From: Flagellimonas flava
GTDB taxonomy: Bacteria; Bacteroidota; Bacteroidia; Flavobacteriales; Flavobacteriaceae
Assembly (NCBI RefSeq): GCF_900129665.1
Contig: NZ_FQWL01000002.1
Span: 779,890-843,889 of the forward strand
Direction: 5' to 3'
Length of the DNA: 64,000 nucleotides
Part shown: positions 44,360-53,051 of the stretch, piece by piece
Layout of the letters: each line of letters begins with the position of its first letter
How positions within the stretch are numbered: position 1 is the first letter of the stretch
Program-made: the position numbers and the translations under genes
The notes under the pieces: generated by a model
Told to the model about the DNA's origin: nothing
The model's database searches: none
The model's input: only the letters and a program-made list of their open reading frames with translations

Positions 44360-44695
44360 TTACATGGATAGTTTGTTGTACTTGTTCATCATTTGCACCC
44401 CATGTACGAGCGTAGCGCCACTTTCAATGGCAGCTCCGGCGTGCACGGCCTCCATCATTTCTTCCTTGGTAATGCCCCGTTGCAGTCCATCTTTGGTATA
44501 GGCGTCTATGCAGTACGGACATTTGACCACATGGGCAACGGCCAGGGCGATCAAGGATTTTTCACGGGCGCTCAATGCGCCTTCCTCAAAGACCTTTCCG
44601 TAATAATCAAAGAATTTGGTTCCCAATTCCTCACTCCACTCGGTGATGTTACCAAATTTTCTTAGGTCTGCAGGATCGTAATATGAATTTGCCAT
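44360..44695 (-). CDS. Arsenosugar-associated carboxymuconolactone decarboxylase-like (AhpD-type) protein
   Basis: 111 residues, compact helical AhpD/CMD fold: LSAREKSLIALAVAHVVKCPYCIDAYTKDGLQRG, with a redox CPYC pair near residue 57. The His that usually follows the CxxC is replaced by Tyr (CIDAY). HAGAAIESGATLVHG completes the domain. Likely a thiol peroxidase-like protein guarding or serving the arsenosugar pathway. Between the DUF2064 and arsS genes, same strand. Confidence 0.88.
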   Translation of the reverse strand: MANSYYDPADLRKFGNITEWSEELGTKFFDYYGKVFEEGALSAREKSLIALAVAHVVKCPYCIDAYTKDGLQRGITKEEMMEAVHAGAAIESGATLVHGVQMMNKYNKLSM

Positions 44696-44792
44696 TTGTT
44701 TTGCTTTTTGGATTGTGATGGATGCATCGAAACTGGAGACACATCAAAATAATTGTTGAAAATTGACCTGAGGTTAGGCCGGAAATTGGATG

Positions 44793-45485
44793 TTAAGCAA
44801 AACGGGATGGAGAACCTTTGTTAAAAGGTATGTTGAAGGTATGCGTTTGAAGGAACACCTGCTGTGCCCCAAAATATGAAGCCTGTTTTTGAAGTAAACC
44901 GGAAAAAAGCTGTAACCATTGTTTTCCCAAACTTCTGATGGCATCGGATAAGCGCTTCAAATCGGCCAACGCATCAATATCCTTAAAAGTCTGTAATAGC
45001 GTTACCCCAATGTTAAGGGATTTTAGATAGGTTTTGGTTTTGTTCAGCAGGGAACTGGTCTGCCAAGGGAGTTGACCCAAACCATGCTCATCAAAATGAT
45101 CGGCATGCAGTCCCAAAAGATAAAAACCCCCATCCAAAGAAGGACCCAAAACCACATTTTCCTTGGACGTTTCAGCCGCCGCCTGGAGGAGTTGTTTAGC
45201 TCCCAAATGGGGACTATCGTTACCAACTGCCACTATTTTGGAATACCCTTGGTCAAAGACCTGTTGAATTGCGTGGATAAATCGATCGCCAAAAGAATTT
45301 CCGCACTGCTCATTTTCCGTAAAATGAAAATAAGGTAAGCCTGTGGCTTGCACTACTTGTATTGTTTGGGCTGTGAGGGCTTGAAAAAGAGGAACGCCAG
45401 CTTGGATTTTTTTAGCATGGGAATCCACCTCTGCCGAGCTGGCAAAAATGAGAACCGCAGTATCTTTAAATTGGTTTTGTTCCAA
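44793..45485 (-). CDS. DUF2064 glycosyltransferase (arsenosugar type)
   Basis: 230 residues, GT-A-like: AVLIFASSAEVDSHAKKI, then a metal/nucleotide region VAVGNDSPHLGAKQLLQAA and VVLGPSLDGGFYLLGLH. Matches the DUF2064 / TIGR04282 family placed in arsenosugar synthesis, where it may handle sugar transfer onto the arsenic-ribose core. First gene of the minus-strand operon; divergent from the patatin gene across a 311-bp region bearing two TetR-like palindromes. Confidence 0.85.
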   Translation of the reverse strand: MEQNQFKDTAVLIFASSAEVDSHAKKIQAGVPLFQALTAQTIQVVQATGLPYFHFTENEQCGNSFGDRFIHAIQQVFDQGYSKIVAVGNDSPHLGAKQLLQAAAETSKENVVLGPSLDGGFYLLGLHADHFDEHGLGQLPWQTSSLLNKTKTYLKSLNIGVTLLQTFKDIDALADLKRLSDAIRSLGKQWLQLFSGLLQKQASYFGAQQVFLQTHTFNIPFNKGSPSRFA

Positions 45486-45593
45486 ACTACCTGAGTACGT
45501 GTAGTAAACTTACAATAAATATCTACATCAATTTAGGTCGAAAAAGGGCCTCAGGGATTACAATTTTTTCCAATAAATCTCAAATTTTAACAA

Positions 45594-45611
45594 ACCGACC
45601 CGCTGGTCTGT
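45594..45611. promoter_or_regulatory. Candidate TetR operator in the arsenosugar/patatin intergenic region
   Basis: ACCGACC-CGCT-GGTCTGT, 6 of 7 arm positions complementary, 109 bp upstream of the DUF2064 start. Same pattern as the sites upstream of the TetR gene. Apart from this and the site at 45699, the 45486-45796 gap shows no gene. Confidence 0.5.
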
Positions 45612-45698
45612 TGGCAAAATAAAGGCTTGAAAAAGTGTAGGATTAACATCGAGAGGAACTCGATAAAGTGTAAAAAGAGGCCCTATTTTGACGCGATA

Positions 45699-45716
45699 CC
45701 GACTCGCCAGTCGGTA
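45699..45716. promoter_or_regulatory. Candidate TetR operator upstream of the patatin gene
   Basis: ACCGACT-CGCC-AGTCGGT, perfect 7-bp arms (8 with flanking T/A), 80 bp before the patatin ATG. The distance to 45594 is 105 bp, ten helical turns, compatible with cooperative binding. Confidence 0.55.
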
Positions 45717-45796
45717 ATTATCTCTTAAAATTGGGCTTAAAAACGGGATTTTTGGCCTAGGGAAGTTAATTTTATGGGGCCTAGAATCTTTTTTGA

Positions 45797-46585
45797 ATGA
45801 CAAAAGCAATACCAAATGCAAAATCGGTGGGATTGGTCTTATCTGGCGGCGGAATCCGGGGGATGGCCCATATAGGATTGATAAAGGCCATGCGGGAACA
45901 TGGCTTGGAAGCCCAAGTAATTGCAGGCTCCAGTGTTGGGGCTTTGGTGGGCGCGTTATACGCCAGTGGTATTCCTACGGAAGAGATGCTTCAGTTTTTT
46001 AGGGAGACCCCTTTGTTCAAGTACGACTTTTTTGCCATCAACAAGCCAGGATTTATCGATACCGAGCGCTATTTCAAGATTTTTAAGGGTTATTTCCCCA
46101 AAGATTCTTTTGAGGTGTTGGACAAACCTCTATATGTTGTGGCCACGGACCTGTTAAAGGGAGAAGAGAAGGTATTTAGCCAGGGTGAGCTCATTCGACC
46201 ACTTTTGGCCTCTGCGGCGCTACCTCCGGTATTTAGTCCCATTGAAATTGACAAGGTGTTGTATGCGGATGGCGGGGTCATGAATAACTTCCCGAAGGAA
46301 TATGTGGATGACAAGGCGGACTTTGTGATAGGCAGTAATGTATCCATTGCCGGAGAGATCGGGAAACGGGACATCCGGAATTCCATTTTATTGGCAGGAA
46401 GGGTCACCGGTTTGATGATTTATGCCTCTAGCCATAGAAAATTGGAGGAATGCGACCTTTCCATTGAACCCCAGGAACTGGAGGGTATAGGTGTTCTGGA
46501 TAAAAAAGGGATAGAAAAAGCCTTCAACATTGGGTATGAATACGGTTGCAGGGCTTTGGAAGCAAGCTTAGTACTGAGGCCTTAG
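45797..46585 (+). CDS. Patatin-like phospholipase
   Basis: 262 residues. Oxyanion motif SGGGIRG (16-22), nucleophile elbow GSSVG with Ser46, and catalytic Asp158 in ADGG: the complete Ser-Asp dyad. No signal peptide, so cytoplasmic or peripheral. It likely hydrolyses acyl esters of membrane lipids. The palindromes upstream suggest TetR control shared with the divergent arsenosugar operon. The start at 45797 fits the family N-terminus. Confidence 0.92.
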   Translation: MTKAIPNAKSVGLVLSGGGIRGMAHIGLIKAMREHGLEAQVIAGSSVGALVGALYASGIPTEEMLQFFRETPLFKYDFFAINKPGFIDTERYFKIFKGYFPKDSFEVLDKPLYVVATDLLKGEEKVFSQGELIRPLLASAALPPVFSPIEIDKVLYADGGVMNNFPKEYVDDKADFVIGSNVSIAGEIGKRDIRNSILLAGRVTGLMIYASSHRKLEECDLSIEPQELEGIGVLDKKGIEKAFNIGYEYGCRALEASLVLRP

Positions 46586-46596
46586 GTGTTTGACAC

Positions 46597-46622
46597 AAAC
46601 CCGCCTGCCGCCCGGCAGGTTT
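46597..46622. terminator. GC-rich hairpin between convergent patatin and reductase genes
   Basis: CCTGCC (46604-46609) and GGCAGG (46614-46619) around a 4-nt loop, bounded by AAAC and GTTT. Lies 11 bp after the patatin stop. Probably a transcription end or a small palindromic repeat; a long T-tract is missing. Confidence 0.45.
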
Positions 46623-46695
46623 CACTAATTAATCAAATGGTTTCAGGATTTTCATTGAGGTTTACCCTTCACCCACTAACCCTTTACCCTTCAAC

Positions 46696-47745
46696 CTATA
46701 CATCATCGTAATCCACCTTCAAGGTAGGGGTCAGCGGATGCGCCTGACAGGTAAGGATAAGTCCTTCGGCCACTTCACCATCGGTCAGGATTTGGTTTTT
46801 GACCATTTCGGCTTTTCCTTCGGTGATTCGGGCGATACAACTACTGCAAACCCCTCCTTGGCACGAATAGGGAGCATCTATCTTTTCTTTTAGAACTACA
46901 TCCAGCACCAAATCTTTTTTATCCATGGAGAACTTGAAGGTCTCGTCGTCTACCAACACCTCCACCTGGGTCTTGCCATCTAGGTTTTCGGCAACAGTAT
47001 CCTCCGTTTCGGAAGCTGTAAAGAGTTCAAACAGAATCTTGTCTTCGGAAACTCCATTATTTTTTAGGGTATCGGAAACCGTGTTGATCATCTCTTCTGG
47101 TCCACAGAGATAAAAGGCATCAAATGCGGTCTCCTTGAACTTGTTCTTGACAATAAAATTTACTGTTGAGGTTTCAATTCGGCCAAACATGGCGCCTTCT
47201 TCTTGAGACCTGCTGCAAATGTGTTGAACAAAAAACCTATGGGTATATTTTTCTTGAAGCGTCTCAATCGCCTTTAGGTACATGGTTTCCTCGGCACTTT
47301 GGTTTCCGAAGACCAATACAAATGTGCTTTCGGGATGACTTTCCAAAACCGTTTGGGCAATGCTCATGATAGGGGTAATACCACTTCCAGCAGCAAAGGC
47401 GGCTATATGTTTTGGGCTGCCATCCGGTGAAAAAACAAAACGGCCTTCGGGAGCCATTACGTCCAGAACATCACCTGCTTTAAGATTTTCATTGGCAAAA
47501 ACCGAAAATGTACCGTTTGGCACTTTTTTAACCCCAACCGTCAGCTGTCCGGAGGAGGGAGCACAGGAAATGGAATAGGCCCTCCGCACTTCTATACCGT
47601 TAACAGCATGTTTTAAGGTAATATATTGGCCAGCCGTAAAGGCAAATGTATCTTTTAGGGAATCGGGAACATCAAAAGTAAGTGCAACTGAGTTTGGGGT
47701 CAATGCATCAACCGCAGCAATTTTTAGGGCGTGAAAGTCGCTCAT
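46696..47745 (-). CDS. Ferredoxin-NADP reductase-like oxidoreductase with C-terminal 2Fe-2S domain (PaaE-like)
   Basis: 349 residues from the ATG at 47745 (MSDFHALKIAAVDAL); a longer reading from 47865 is not plausible. FAD-binding RAYSISCAP (residues about 56-64), NAD(P)-binding AAGSGITPIMSIA and YLCGPEEMI, and a plant-type ferredoxin domain with CQGGVCSSC plus a distal Cys in LTCQAHP. It moves electrons from NAD(P)H to a 2Fe-2S centre; PaaE serves phenylacetyl-CoA epoxidase, but no paaABCD genes are present, so its partner here is open. TAGTTTTG at 47763-47770 (minus strand) is a good -7 element. Confidence 0.9.
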   Translation of the reverse strand: MSDFHALKIAAVDALTPNSVALTFDVPDSLKDTFAFTAGQYITLKHAVNGIEVRRAYSISCAPSSGQLTVGVKKVPNGTFSVFANENLKAGDVLDVMAPEGRFVFSPDGSPKHIAAFAAGSGITPIMSIAQTVLESHPESTFVLVFGNQSAEETMYLKAIETLQEKYTHRFFVQHICSRSQEEGAMFGRIETSTVNFIVKNKFKETAFDAFYLCGPEEMINTVSDTLKNNGVSEDKILFELFTASETEDTVAENLDGKTQVEVLVDDETFKFSMDKKDLVLDVVLKEKIDAPYSCQGGVCSSCIARITEGKAEMVKNQILTDGEVAEGLILTCQAHPLTPTLKVDYDDV

Positions 47746-47867
47746 TTTGTACAATTTTTGTGCAAAACTACGGATTCGCACTATTTTGGAAGCTGAAATC
47801 CAAAAAAAGAAAGCTTTTTGTAACAAAAGTTTAGCACCCACTACTAACTTATCGAAAACCTCCAATC

Positions 47868-49337
47868 ATGTTCAAGCGTTTTGTTTCCTTGCAATGGAAA
47901 TCTTTTTTCAGGTCTTCCTCTTTTGGCAAGAGCTTGATTATAAAGCTTGTGATGTTGTTTTTTGGACTTTATATGCTGTCGGCAATGGTGGGCTTGGGCA
48001 TTGCGCTCTATTTTATCCTAAAGAAAATATTTCCGGACCAAGCACCCATATGGATGTTGAGCCAATATCTTTTGTACTGGGTGCTGGCCGAACTGCTCTT
48101 TCGCTATTTTATGCAAAAACTACCAGTAATGGATATTAAACCCATGCTCTCAATGCCCATTAAAAAGAGCAGTATTGCGCACTACATTTTAGGGAGGTCG
48201 GGGTTTTCCGTTTATAACTTAACAGCTTTATTTCTTTTTGTTCCGTTTTGCATTGTCTTGCTCTACCATGGATACCCCGTTGTAAACGTGGGACCCTGGT
48301 TGGTGTCTATGTTCGCTTTGGTGCTCTGCATCAACTACGTGAATTTCTTGGTGAACAAAAATGACAAGGCTTTTGCGATACTGGCCGGGACCCTTTTGAT
48401 CTTGTTTGCGCTGGATTATTTTCAATGGGTTCCAGTACGGGAATTTTTTGGTCCAATTTTTCATGGGCTATATCAATATCCCATAATGGTGATTGTACCG
48501 ATTGCGTTGGCCCTGGCAACCTACTATATCAATTTTAGGTACCTAAAGAACAGGTTGTTCCTAGACGCCTCGTTGAAGACCAAGTCCAAGGAAGCCAAAA
48601 CATCGGATTTGGCATGGACCAAACGATTTGGCGACATGGCCCCTTTTCTGCAGTTGGACTTAAAAATGATCTGGCGCAACAAACGCACACGTGCCCAAGT
48701 GTTTATATCCCTGCTTTTTGTTTTCTATGGACTGATTTTTTATGGCCAGGACCAATTTGCGAGCATGATGCCGATGCTGGCCTTTTTGGGAATCTTTATG
48801 ACCGGCATTTTCTTGACCAACTTTGGGCAGTTTATCCCAGCTTGGGACAGCTCTTATTATAGTATGATGATGTCCCAGAACATTCCGCTACGGAAATATT
48901 TGGAGTCCAAAGCAACCCTTATTTCGGTCAGTGTGGTAGTCATGTTTCTGTTGACTATACCCTATGTGTATTTTGGTTGGGATGCCTTGGCCATAAACTT
49001 TGCCTGTGCACTGTATAATCTTGGGGTCAATATTCCGGTGATTTTGTTCTTTGGGTCCTTCAACAAAAAAAGGATAGAACTGGACAAAAGTGCCATAGGG
49101 AATATGCAGGGCACAAGTGCCACCCAGTTTCTGATCATACTGCCGGTATTGGGCCTTCCCATTCTTATTTTCACGGTATTTTATTACTTGATTTCCCTTG
49201 AGGCTGCCGTAATCATACTCTCCCTAATAGGAATTATTGGTTTTGCCCTCAAGAATAGATTGTTGGATGCCATTACCGAAAAATATAGAACCAAAAAATA
49301 TGGGATGATTGCCGGCTTTAAAGAAAAGGAGGGTTAA
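47868..49337 (+). CDS. DUF5687 family ABC-type membrane protein
   Basis: 489 residues with about ten to twelve hydrophobic helices, starting MFKRFVSLQWKSFFRSSSFGKS. I recognise it as DUF5687, a Bacteroidota permease family that pairs with a single ABC ATPase. Cytoplasmic loop FGDMAPFLQLDLKMIWRNKRTRAQ separates two helix bundles. Probably exports a lipid or peptide; substrate unknown. The ATPase gene follows on the same strand after 75 bp. Confidence 0.83.
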   Translation: MFKRFVSLQWKSFFRSSSFGKSLIIKLVMLFFGLYMLSAMVGLGIALYFILKKIFPDQAPIWMLSQYLLYWVLAELLFRYFMQKLPVMDIKPMLSMPIKKSSIAHYILGRSGFSVYNLTALFLFVPFCIVLLYHGYPVVNVGPWLVSMFALVLCINYVNFLVNKNDKAFAILAGTLLILFALDYFQWVPVREFFGPIFHGLYQYPIMVIVPIALALATYYINFRYLKNRLFLDASLKTKSKEAKTSDLAWTKRFGDMAPFLQLDLKMIWRNKRTRAQVFISLLFVFYGLIFYGQDQFASMMPMLAFLGIFMTGIFLTNFGQFIPAWDSSYYSMMMSQNIPLRKYLESKATLISVSVVVMFLLTIPYVYFGWDALAINFACALYNLGVNIPVILFFGSFNKKRIELDKSAIGNMQGTSATQFLIILPVLGLPILIFTVFYYLISLEAAVIILSLIGIIGFALKNRLLDAITEKYRTKKYGMIAGFKEKEG

Positions 49338-49412
49338 CCCATACAACCGAACTTGTTTGAAACCGTTGAACCTGAACCTGACTTTTGAGCTTGAACTTTA
49401 CACTTTATAACC

Positions 49413-50108
49413 ATGATAACTGCACAAAACCTGACTAAAAAATACGGAAGCCAAATAGTCTTGAATTTGGAAAACTTGGAAATTCCGAAAGGACAAAGCT
49501 TTGGTCTAGTTGGAAACAACGGGGCAGGGAAGACCACTTTTTTTAGCTTGTTGTTGGATTTGATTCAGCCAACTACGGGGCATGTGGAGAACCAGGGCAT
49601 TCAGGTCAATAAAAGTGAGGATTGGAAACCACACACTTCAGCTTTTATTGATGAAACCTTTTTGATAGGCTACCTTACCCCAGAGGAGTATTTTTATTTT
49701 ATTGGTGATCTACGCGGCAGAAACAAGGCAGATGTAGACCAGCTGTTGGCTTCCTTTGAGGACTTTTTTCACGGTGAGATATTGGGCCAAAAAAAATACC
49801 TGCGAGATCTATCTAAAGGAAACCAGAAGAAAGCGGGTATTGTAGCTTCCTTTATTGGCAATCCGGAAGTAGTGATTTTGGATGAACCTTTTGCCAATTT
49901 GGATCCTACCACCCAGATTAGGCTAAAAGCAATCATCAAGGATTTGGCAGAAAGAGATCGGGCAACCATATTGATTTCAAGCCATGATCTGTTGCACGTT
50001 ACCGAAGTCTGTGAACGCATCGTGGTATTGAACAAAGGGGAAATTGTAAAAGATATCCAGACTTCCGAAGAAACACTCAAGGAATTAGAGACCTTTTTTG
50101 GAGGATAA
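49413..50108 (+). CDS. ABC transporter ATP-binding protein, partner of the DUF5687 permease
   Basis: 231 residues. Walker A GNNGAGKTT (about 34-42), signature region LSKGNQKKAGI (a variant of LSGGQ), Walker B VVILDEPFANLD and the H-loop ISSHD. Single nucleotide-binding domain, so it works as a dimer with the permease encoded upstream. Confidence 0.93.
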   Translation: MITAQNLTKKYGSQIVLNLENLEIPKGQSFGLVGNNGAGKTTFFSLLLDLIQPTTGHVENQGIQVNKSEDWKPHTSAFIDETFLIGYLTPEEYFYFIGDLRGRNKADVDQLLASFEDFFHGEILGQKKYLRDLSKGNQKKAGIVASFIGNPEVVILDEPFANLDPTTQIRLKAIIKDLAERDRATILISSHDLLHVTEVCERIVVLNKGEIVKDIQTSEETLKELETFFGG

Positions 50109-50113
50109 TAGTT

Positions 50114-50141
50114 CCTCTCTAGAGAGGGGCCAGGGGTGTGT
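50114..50141. repeat. Short dispersed G-rich repeat, copy 1
   Basis: CCTCTCTAGAGAGGGG then CCAGGGGTGTGT. Related copies lie at 54512-54539 and 54639-54666, always just after a gene. Core: CTCT-R-GAGAGGG(G). Confidence 0.6.
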
Positions 50142-50184
50142 TGTTCTCGAAACAAAATTCTTTTCAGAATTTCACTCGAATTGA
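50142..50184. repeat. Dispersed palindromic (REP-like) element, copy 2
   Basis: TCTCGAAACAAAATTC pairs loosely with GAATTTCACTCGAA; inner AAATTC/GAATTT stem with a 6-nt loop. Same family as 34951-34994. Confidence 0.55.
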
Positions 50185-50210
50185 CAATTTTTAAAAGTTC
50201 CGTCTACCCC

Positions 50211-50249
50211 AAAACCCTCATCCGTCAACTCAAAACGGGCATCCGTCAA
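50211..50249. promoter_or_regulatory. Two direct repeats with 21-bp period upstream of the propeller lipoprotein
   Basis: AAAACCCTCATCCGTCAA (50211-50228) and AAAACGGGCATCCGTCAA (50232-50249) are in direct orientation, offset by 21 bp, two helical turns. The CATCCGTCAA core is identical. This looks like a pair of activator half-sites about 65 bp before the start codon at 50313. The binding protein is unknown. Confidence 0.4.
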
Positions 50250-50312
50250 TTGGGTCAAAGCTTTTAGGCTGAAGTCTCATTATTTCATGGTCTTAATCCA
50301 AAAAAGAAGATT

Positions 50313-51908
50313 ATGAGAAAAATGATATACGTAGGTTCACTGGTTTTGGCCATGGGACTTTTAGTGTTGTCTTGCGGGAAGGATGATGGTCCGGATACTC
50401 CACAGGTTCCAGCCCCAAATATTACAGGGCATAATGGGAGCGGAGCGGTAGGTGCACCCCTAATCGTTAACGGCAGCAGCTTTGGAACGTCGATTTCCGA
50501 CAATACAGTAACTTTAAACGGCACTGCCGTTACGTTAAGCGAGGCCAATGCCAACAAATTGACAGGCACTGTACCAGTAGGCGCAACCACTGGCAAGATC
50601 AAGGTGACCACTGCTGGGGGTACTGACACCAGCGAAGATGATTTTGAAGTTACCACAGGAGGCACAAACGCCATTATTCTTGACAAAACCTCATTAGAAC
50701 TCTTTTCTCTAGACACTTTGGATTTACCTGAAATTACAAATATTGGAGATTTTGAAAACCAAGAGGCCGATTGGGATTCCAATAATGAAAATGTACTTAG
50801 TATTACAGAGGAAGGTTCCATTGTTGCGCATAAGTCAGGTTTAGCTGAATTGACAGTTACCATAGGAAACCATGTGGCGACATGCTCGGTAATTGTAAAT
50901 CCCAGCATATTGGTTGCTGGTGTTGAGAATATCAATGGAATAGATAGAGCCGCATTTTGGAAAAACGGGGAAGTAAACTACCTAAGTGAAGGACTATCTG
51001 CCGCTGAGGCTATAGCAGTGGATGATGGAGGGAATATTTATGTGACTGGTTTCAAAAGGAACGAACAAGATATTTCCGTTGCCACCTTATGGATTAACGG
51101 AGAGCCACATTTCCTTGAAGATGGCTTAAGCATCAGTTATGCAAATTCCATCTATATAGATACCGCGGAAAATTCCAACAACATTTACGTTGTAGGTTAT
51201 AAAGTAACAGATGACATGGAGGGGTACGCGACTGCAATGCTTTGGGAATATGGAGCTTCGCCAATTGAAATTCCTAATAACGAAAGTATGGAAGAAGCCA
51301 AATCGGTTACGGCTGACGAAAATGGTACAATAATAGTGGTTGGGGTTGAATCCAAAGATGCAAAATCTAAAGCAAGACTATGGAAAATCCCGGGCAATGG
51401 TATAGTTCTTTCAGAAGAAAGTGCTGATGAGGCCTATGCACGGGATGTTATTATAGACAATAAAGGTGAGATTATGGTGGTTGGGAGCAATAGAGCAGGA
51501 GAGTTTAATTCCGCCAAGCTGTGGCAAGTTGGTGGTGAGACCACTAATATTGAAGGTGGGGATGGCTCCAATGCAACAGCCTATTCTGTCTTTCCAAAAG
51601 ACAATAAACTTTATGCTGTAGGATATGAGAAAGGGGGCAATTACTATGACGCCACACTTTGGGAAATTGAGAATGGACAAACCCAATCTACCACTGATCT
51701 GACTGATAATGTATCATTGGCACCACATGAAGCCAAATCGATTTTCATATTGGAAAATATGGCATATGTAGTTGGATATCGCACCTTTAACGGGGAGAAA
51801 GCTATGTTATGGACCATTGATCTTGAGAACGGAAAAAGTATTGATTATCAATACCTTGATAGTTCTAATTCAGCCTATAGTTATGCGAATTCAGTTTACG
51901 TAAGATAG
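50313..51908 (+). CDS. Lipoprotein with IPT/TIG domain, Ig-like domain and beta-propeller repeats
   Basis: 531 residues. Lipobox near residue 21 (LLVLSCGKDDG). IPT/TIG domain at about 38-115 (PNITGHNGSGAVGAPLIVNGSSFG), Ig-like group 2 at about 120-197 (DWDSNNENVLSITEEGSIVAHKSG), then repeats of about 48 residues with the pattern A-x-LW and I-x-V-x-G (YVTGFKRNEQDISVATLWING; VVGYKVTDDMEGYATAMLWE; VGSNRAGEFNSAKLWQVGG), forming a predicted propeller. Probably exposed on the cell surface; ligand unknown. Confidence 0.8.
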   Translation: MRKMIYVGSLVLAMGLLVLSCGKDDGPDTPQVPAPNITGHNGSGAVGAPLIVNGSSFGTSISDNTVTLNGTAVTLSEANANKLTGTVPVGATTGKIKVTTAGGTDTSEDDFEVTTGGTNAIILDKTSLELFSLDTLDLPEITNIGDFENQEADWDSNNENVLSITEEGSIVAHKSGLAELTVTIGNHVATCSVIVNPSILVAGVENINGIDRAAFWKNGEVNYLSEGLSAAEAIAVDDGGNIYVTGFKRNEQDISVATLWINGEPHFLEDGLSISYANSIYIDTAENSNNIYVVGYKVTDDMEGYATAMLWEYGASPIEIPNNESMEEAKSVTADENGTIIVVGVESKDAKSKARLWKIPGNGIVLSEESADEAYARDVIIDNKGEIMVVGSNRAGEFNSAKLWQVGGETTNIEGGDGSNATAYSVFPKDNKLYAVGYEKGGNYYDATLWEIENGQTQSTTDLTDNVSLAPHEAKSIFILENMAYVVGYRTFNGEKAMLWTIDLENGKSIDYQYLDSSNSAYSYANSVYVR

Positions 51909-51921
51909 AATCAATATCAAA

Positions 51922-51966
51922 TCGAGGGAAGACGAGATGTATATTTAAGTTCCCGACTTCCCTCGA
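51922..51966. terminator. Long inverted repeat between convergent genes
   Basis: TCGAGGGAAG (51922-51931) and CTTCCCTCGA (51957-51966) are perfectly complementary around a 25-nt spacer. Located 13 bp after the lipoprotein stop and 14 bp before the end of the convergent gene. Likely a bidirectional end structure or REP-like element. Confidence 0.5.
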
Positions 51967-51980
51967 ACTGACATAAACTT

Positions 51981-52352
51981 TTATCCCCCCATCACTGAAG
52001 GATCATAAAAAAACTGGGCTTGCTTGATTTTTCCTCCTGCCACTTGGTATACGGAAAGCTCCTGCATGTTTACCCTGCGTCCATCCTTAAAGGTAACATC
52101 GCTGGTCATGGGCACCACAAAATGGTTGTCGGCCACAACAGGGTCACCTACCGTTCCCCCGTGGGACTCAGCGATCATACTGGCCCATTGGGCAAAACCT
52201 TGTAAAATATTGTCCAATCCTTCCGTTCTTTCGTTGGGCACACCGGGCATCTCCAAACTCACCGCATCCGCCGCGTATAGGCCATAGGCCTCTTCATACT
52301 TACCTTCCCTACAAAGGCCTACCAATTTGTCTGCAACTTCTTGTGTTGTCAT
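51981..52352 (-). CDS. SnoaL-like / NTF2-like protein
   Basis: 123 residues from the ATG at 52352 (MTTQEVADKLVGLCREGKY). Cone-shaped NTF2 fold suggested by YEEAYGLYAADAVSLEMPG, GFAQWASMIAESHG and DGRRVNMQELSVYQVAGGKI with FFYDPS at the end. These proteins bind small hydrophobic molecules or act as isomerases; no substrate can be inferred. Follows the DUF2461 gene on the same strand. Confidence 0.8.
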   Translation of the reverse strand: MTTQEVADKLVGLCREGKYEEAYGLYAADAVSLEMPGVPNERTEGLDNILQGFAQWASMIAESHGGTVGDPVVADNHFVVPMTSDVTFKDGRRVNMQELSVYQVAGGKIKQAQFFYDPSVMGG

Positions 52353-52390
52353 GTTGTTTCTGTTTTTATGATTAATAAATAAACTTGTAT

Positions 52391-53050
52391 TCAATCCAAG
52401 GCTTGGCTTAGGTAGGTGTTCAAAGGTCGAATGACCTTAAAATGGGAGAACACCTCATCAACCAATTCGCTCTTACCAAAAAAAGGCTCCAGGGGAAATT
52501 CGGCCATGGCATAAAATTGCTTGTGGTATATCAAGTCGGTTTGTTCACTTGCTTTAAGCAAATTTTTATCCAACCGTTTCGATTTTTCCCCTTTGAGCTT
52601 CCCAAAATTCTGCGTGAAGTTGATATCCTGAACCAGCTCTTCCAGCTCATGGGGTTCTTCAGCAATGTATTCCCTTACTTTTTTGAGTTGCGGAGGGCGA
52701 AGCATAAAAAGTCCACCGCCCACATGGATGCTATCCGAATCAATTCCCAAATAATAACCGGGCAAGATGGATTTTTTCCCATTGGGTGAAAATCCAGCTT
52801 TCATAATAGTGTGGTAGGGCGATTTGTCCTTGGCAAAACGCACATCCCTATTGATTCGGAACAAAGCTTTTTTGGGGTCCGGTAAAATTCTGGAATCCCA
52901 TTCCACTAGTGTGACCAATAACTCTTCAAGTAAATCCAAAAATGGGGCCTTCACCTCATTTTCGTAGCGTTTCTTGTTGGCATGGAACCATTCTTTATGA
53001 TTGTTCTTGCTGAGTTCCTTAAAAAATTGGCTATATGCTTTTGTGATCAT
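52391..53050 (-). CDS. DUF2461 domain-containing protein
   Basis: 219 residues. DUF2461 signatures: FFKELSKNNHKEWFHANKKRYE, LFRINRDVRFAKDKSPYHT and GGGLFMLRPPQLKKVREYI. Cytoplasmic, function unknown in all members I know. It sits between the TfoX-like gene (1-bp spacing) and the NTF2-like gene as a three-gene minus-strand run. Confidence 0.88.
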   Translation of the reverse strand: MITKAYSQFFKELSKNNHKEWFHANKKRYENEVKAPFLDLLEELLVTLVEWDSRILPDPKKALFRINRDVRFAKDKSPYHTIMKAGFSPNGKKSILPGYYLGIDSDSIHVGGGLFMLRPPQLKKVREYIAEEPHELEELVQDINFTQNFGKLKGEKSKRLDKNLLKASEQTDLIYHKQFYAMAEFPLEPFFGKSELVDEVFSHFKVIRPLNTYLSQALD

Positions 53051-53051
53051 G

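Noticed and set aside
46696..47745. Phenylacetate degradation (paa) locus
   Set aside because: Only a PaaE-like reductase is present; no paaABCDGHIJK genes surround it, so a pathway call is not justified.
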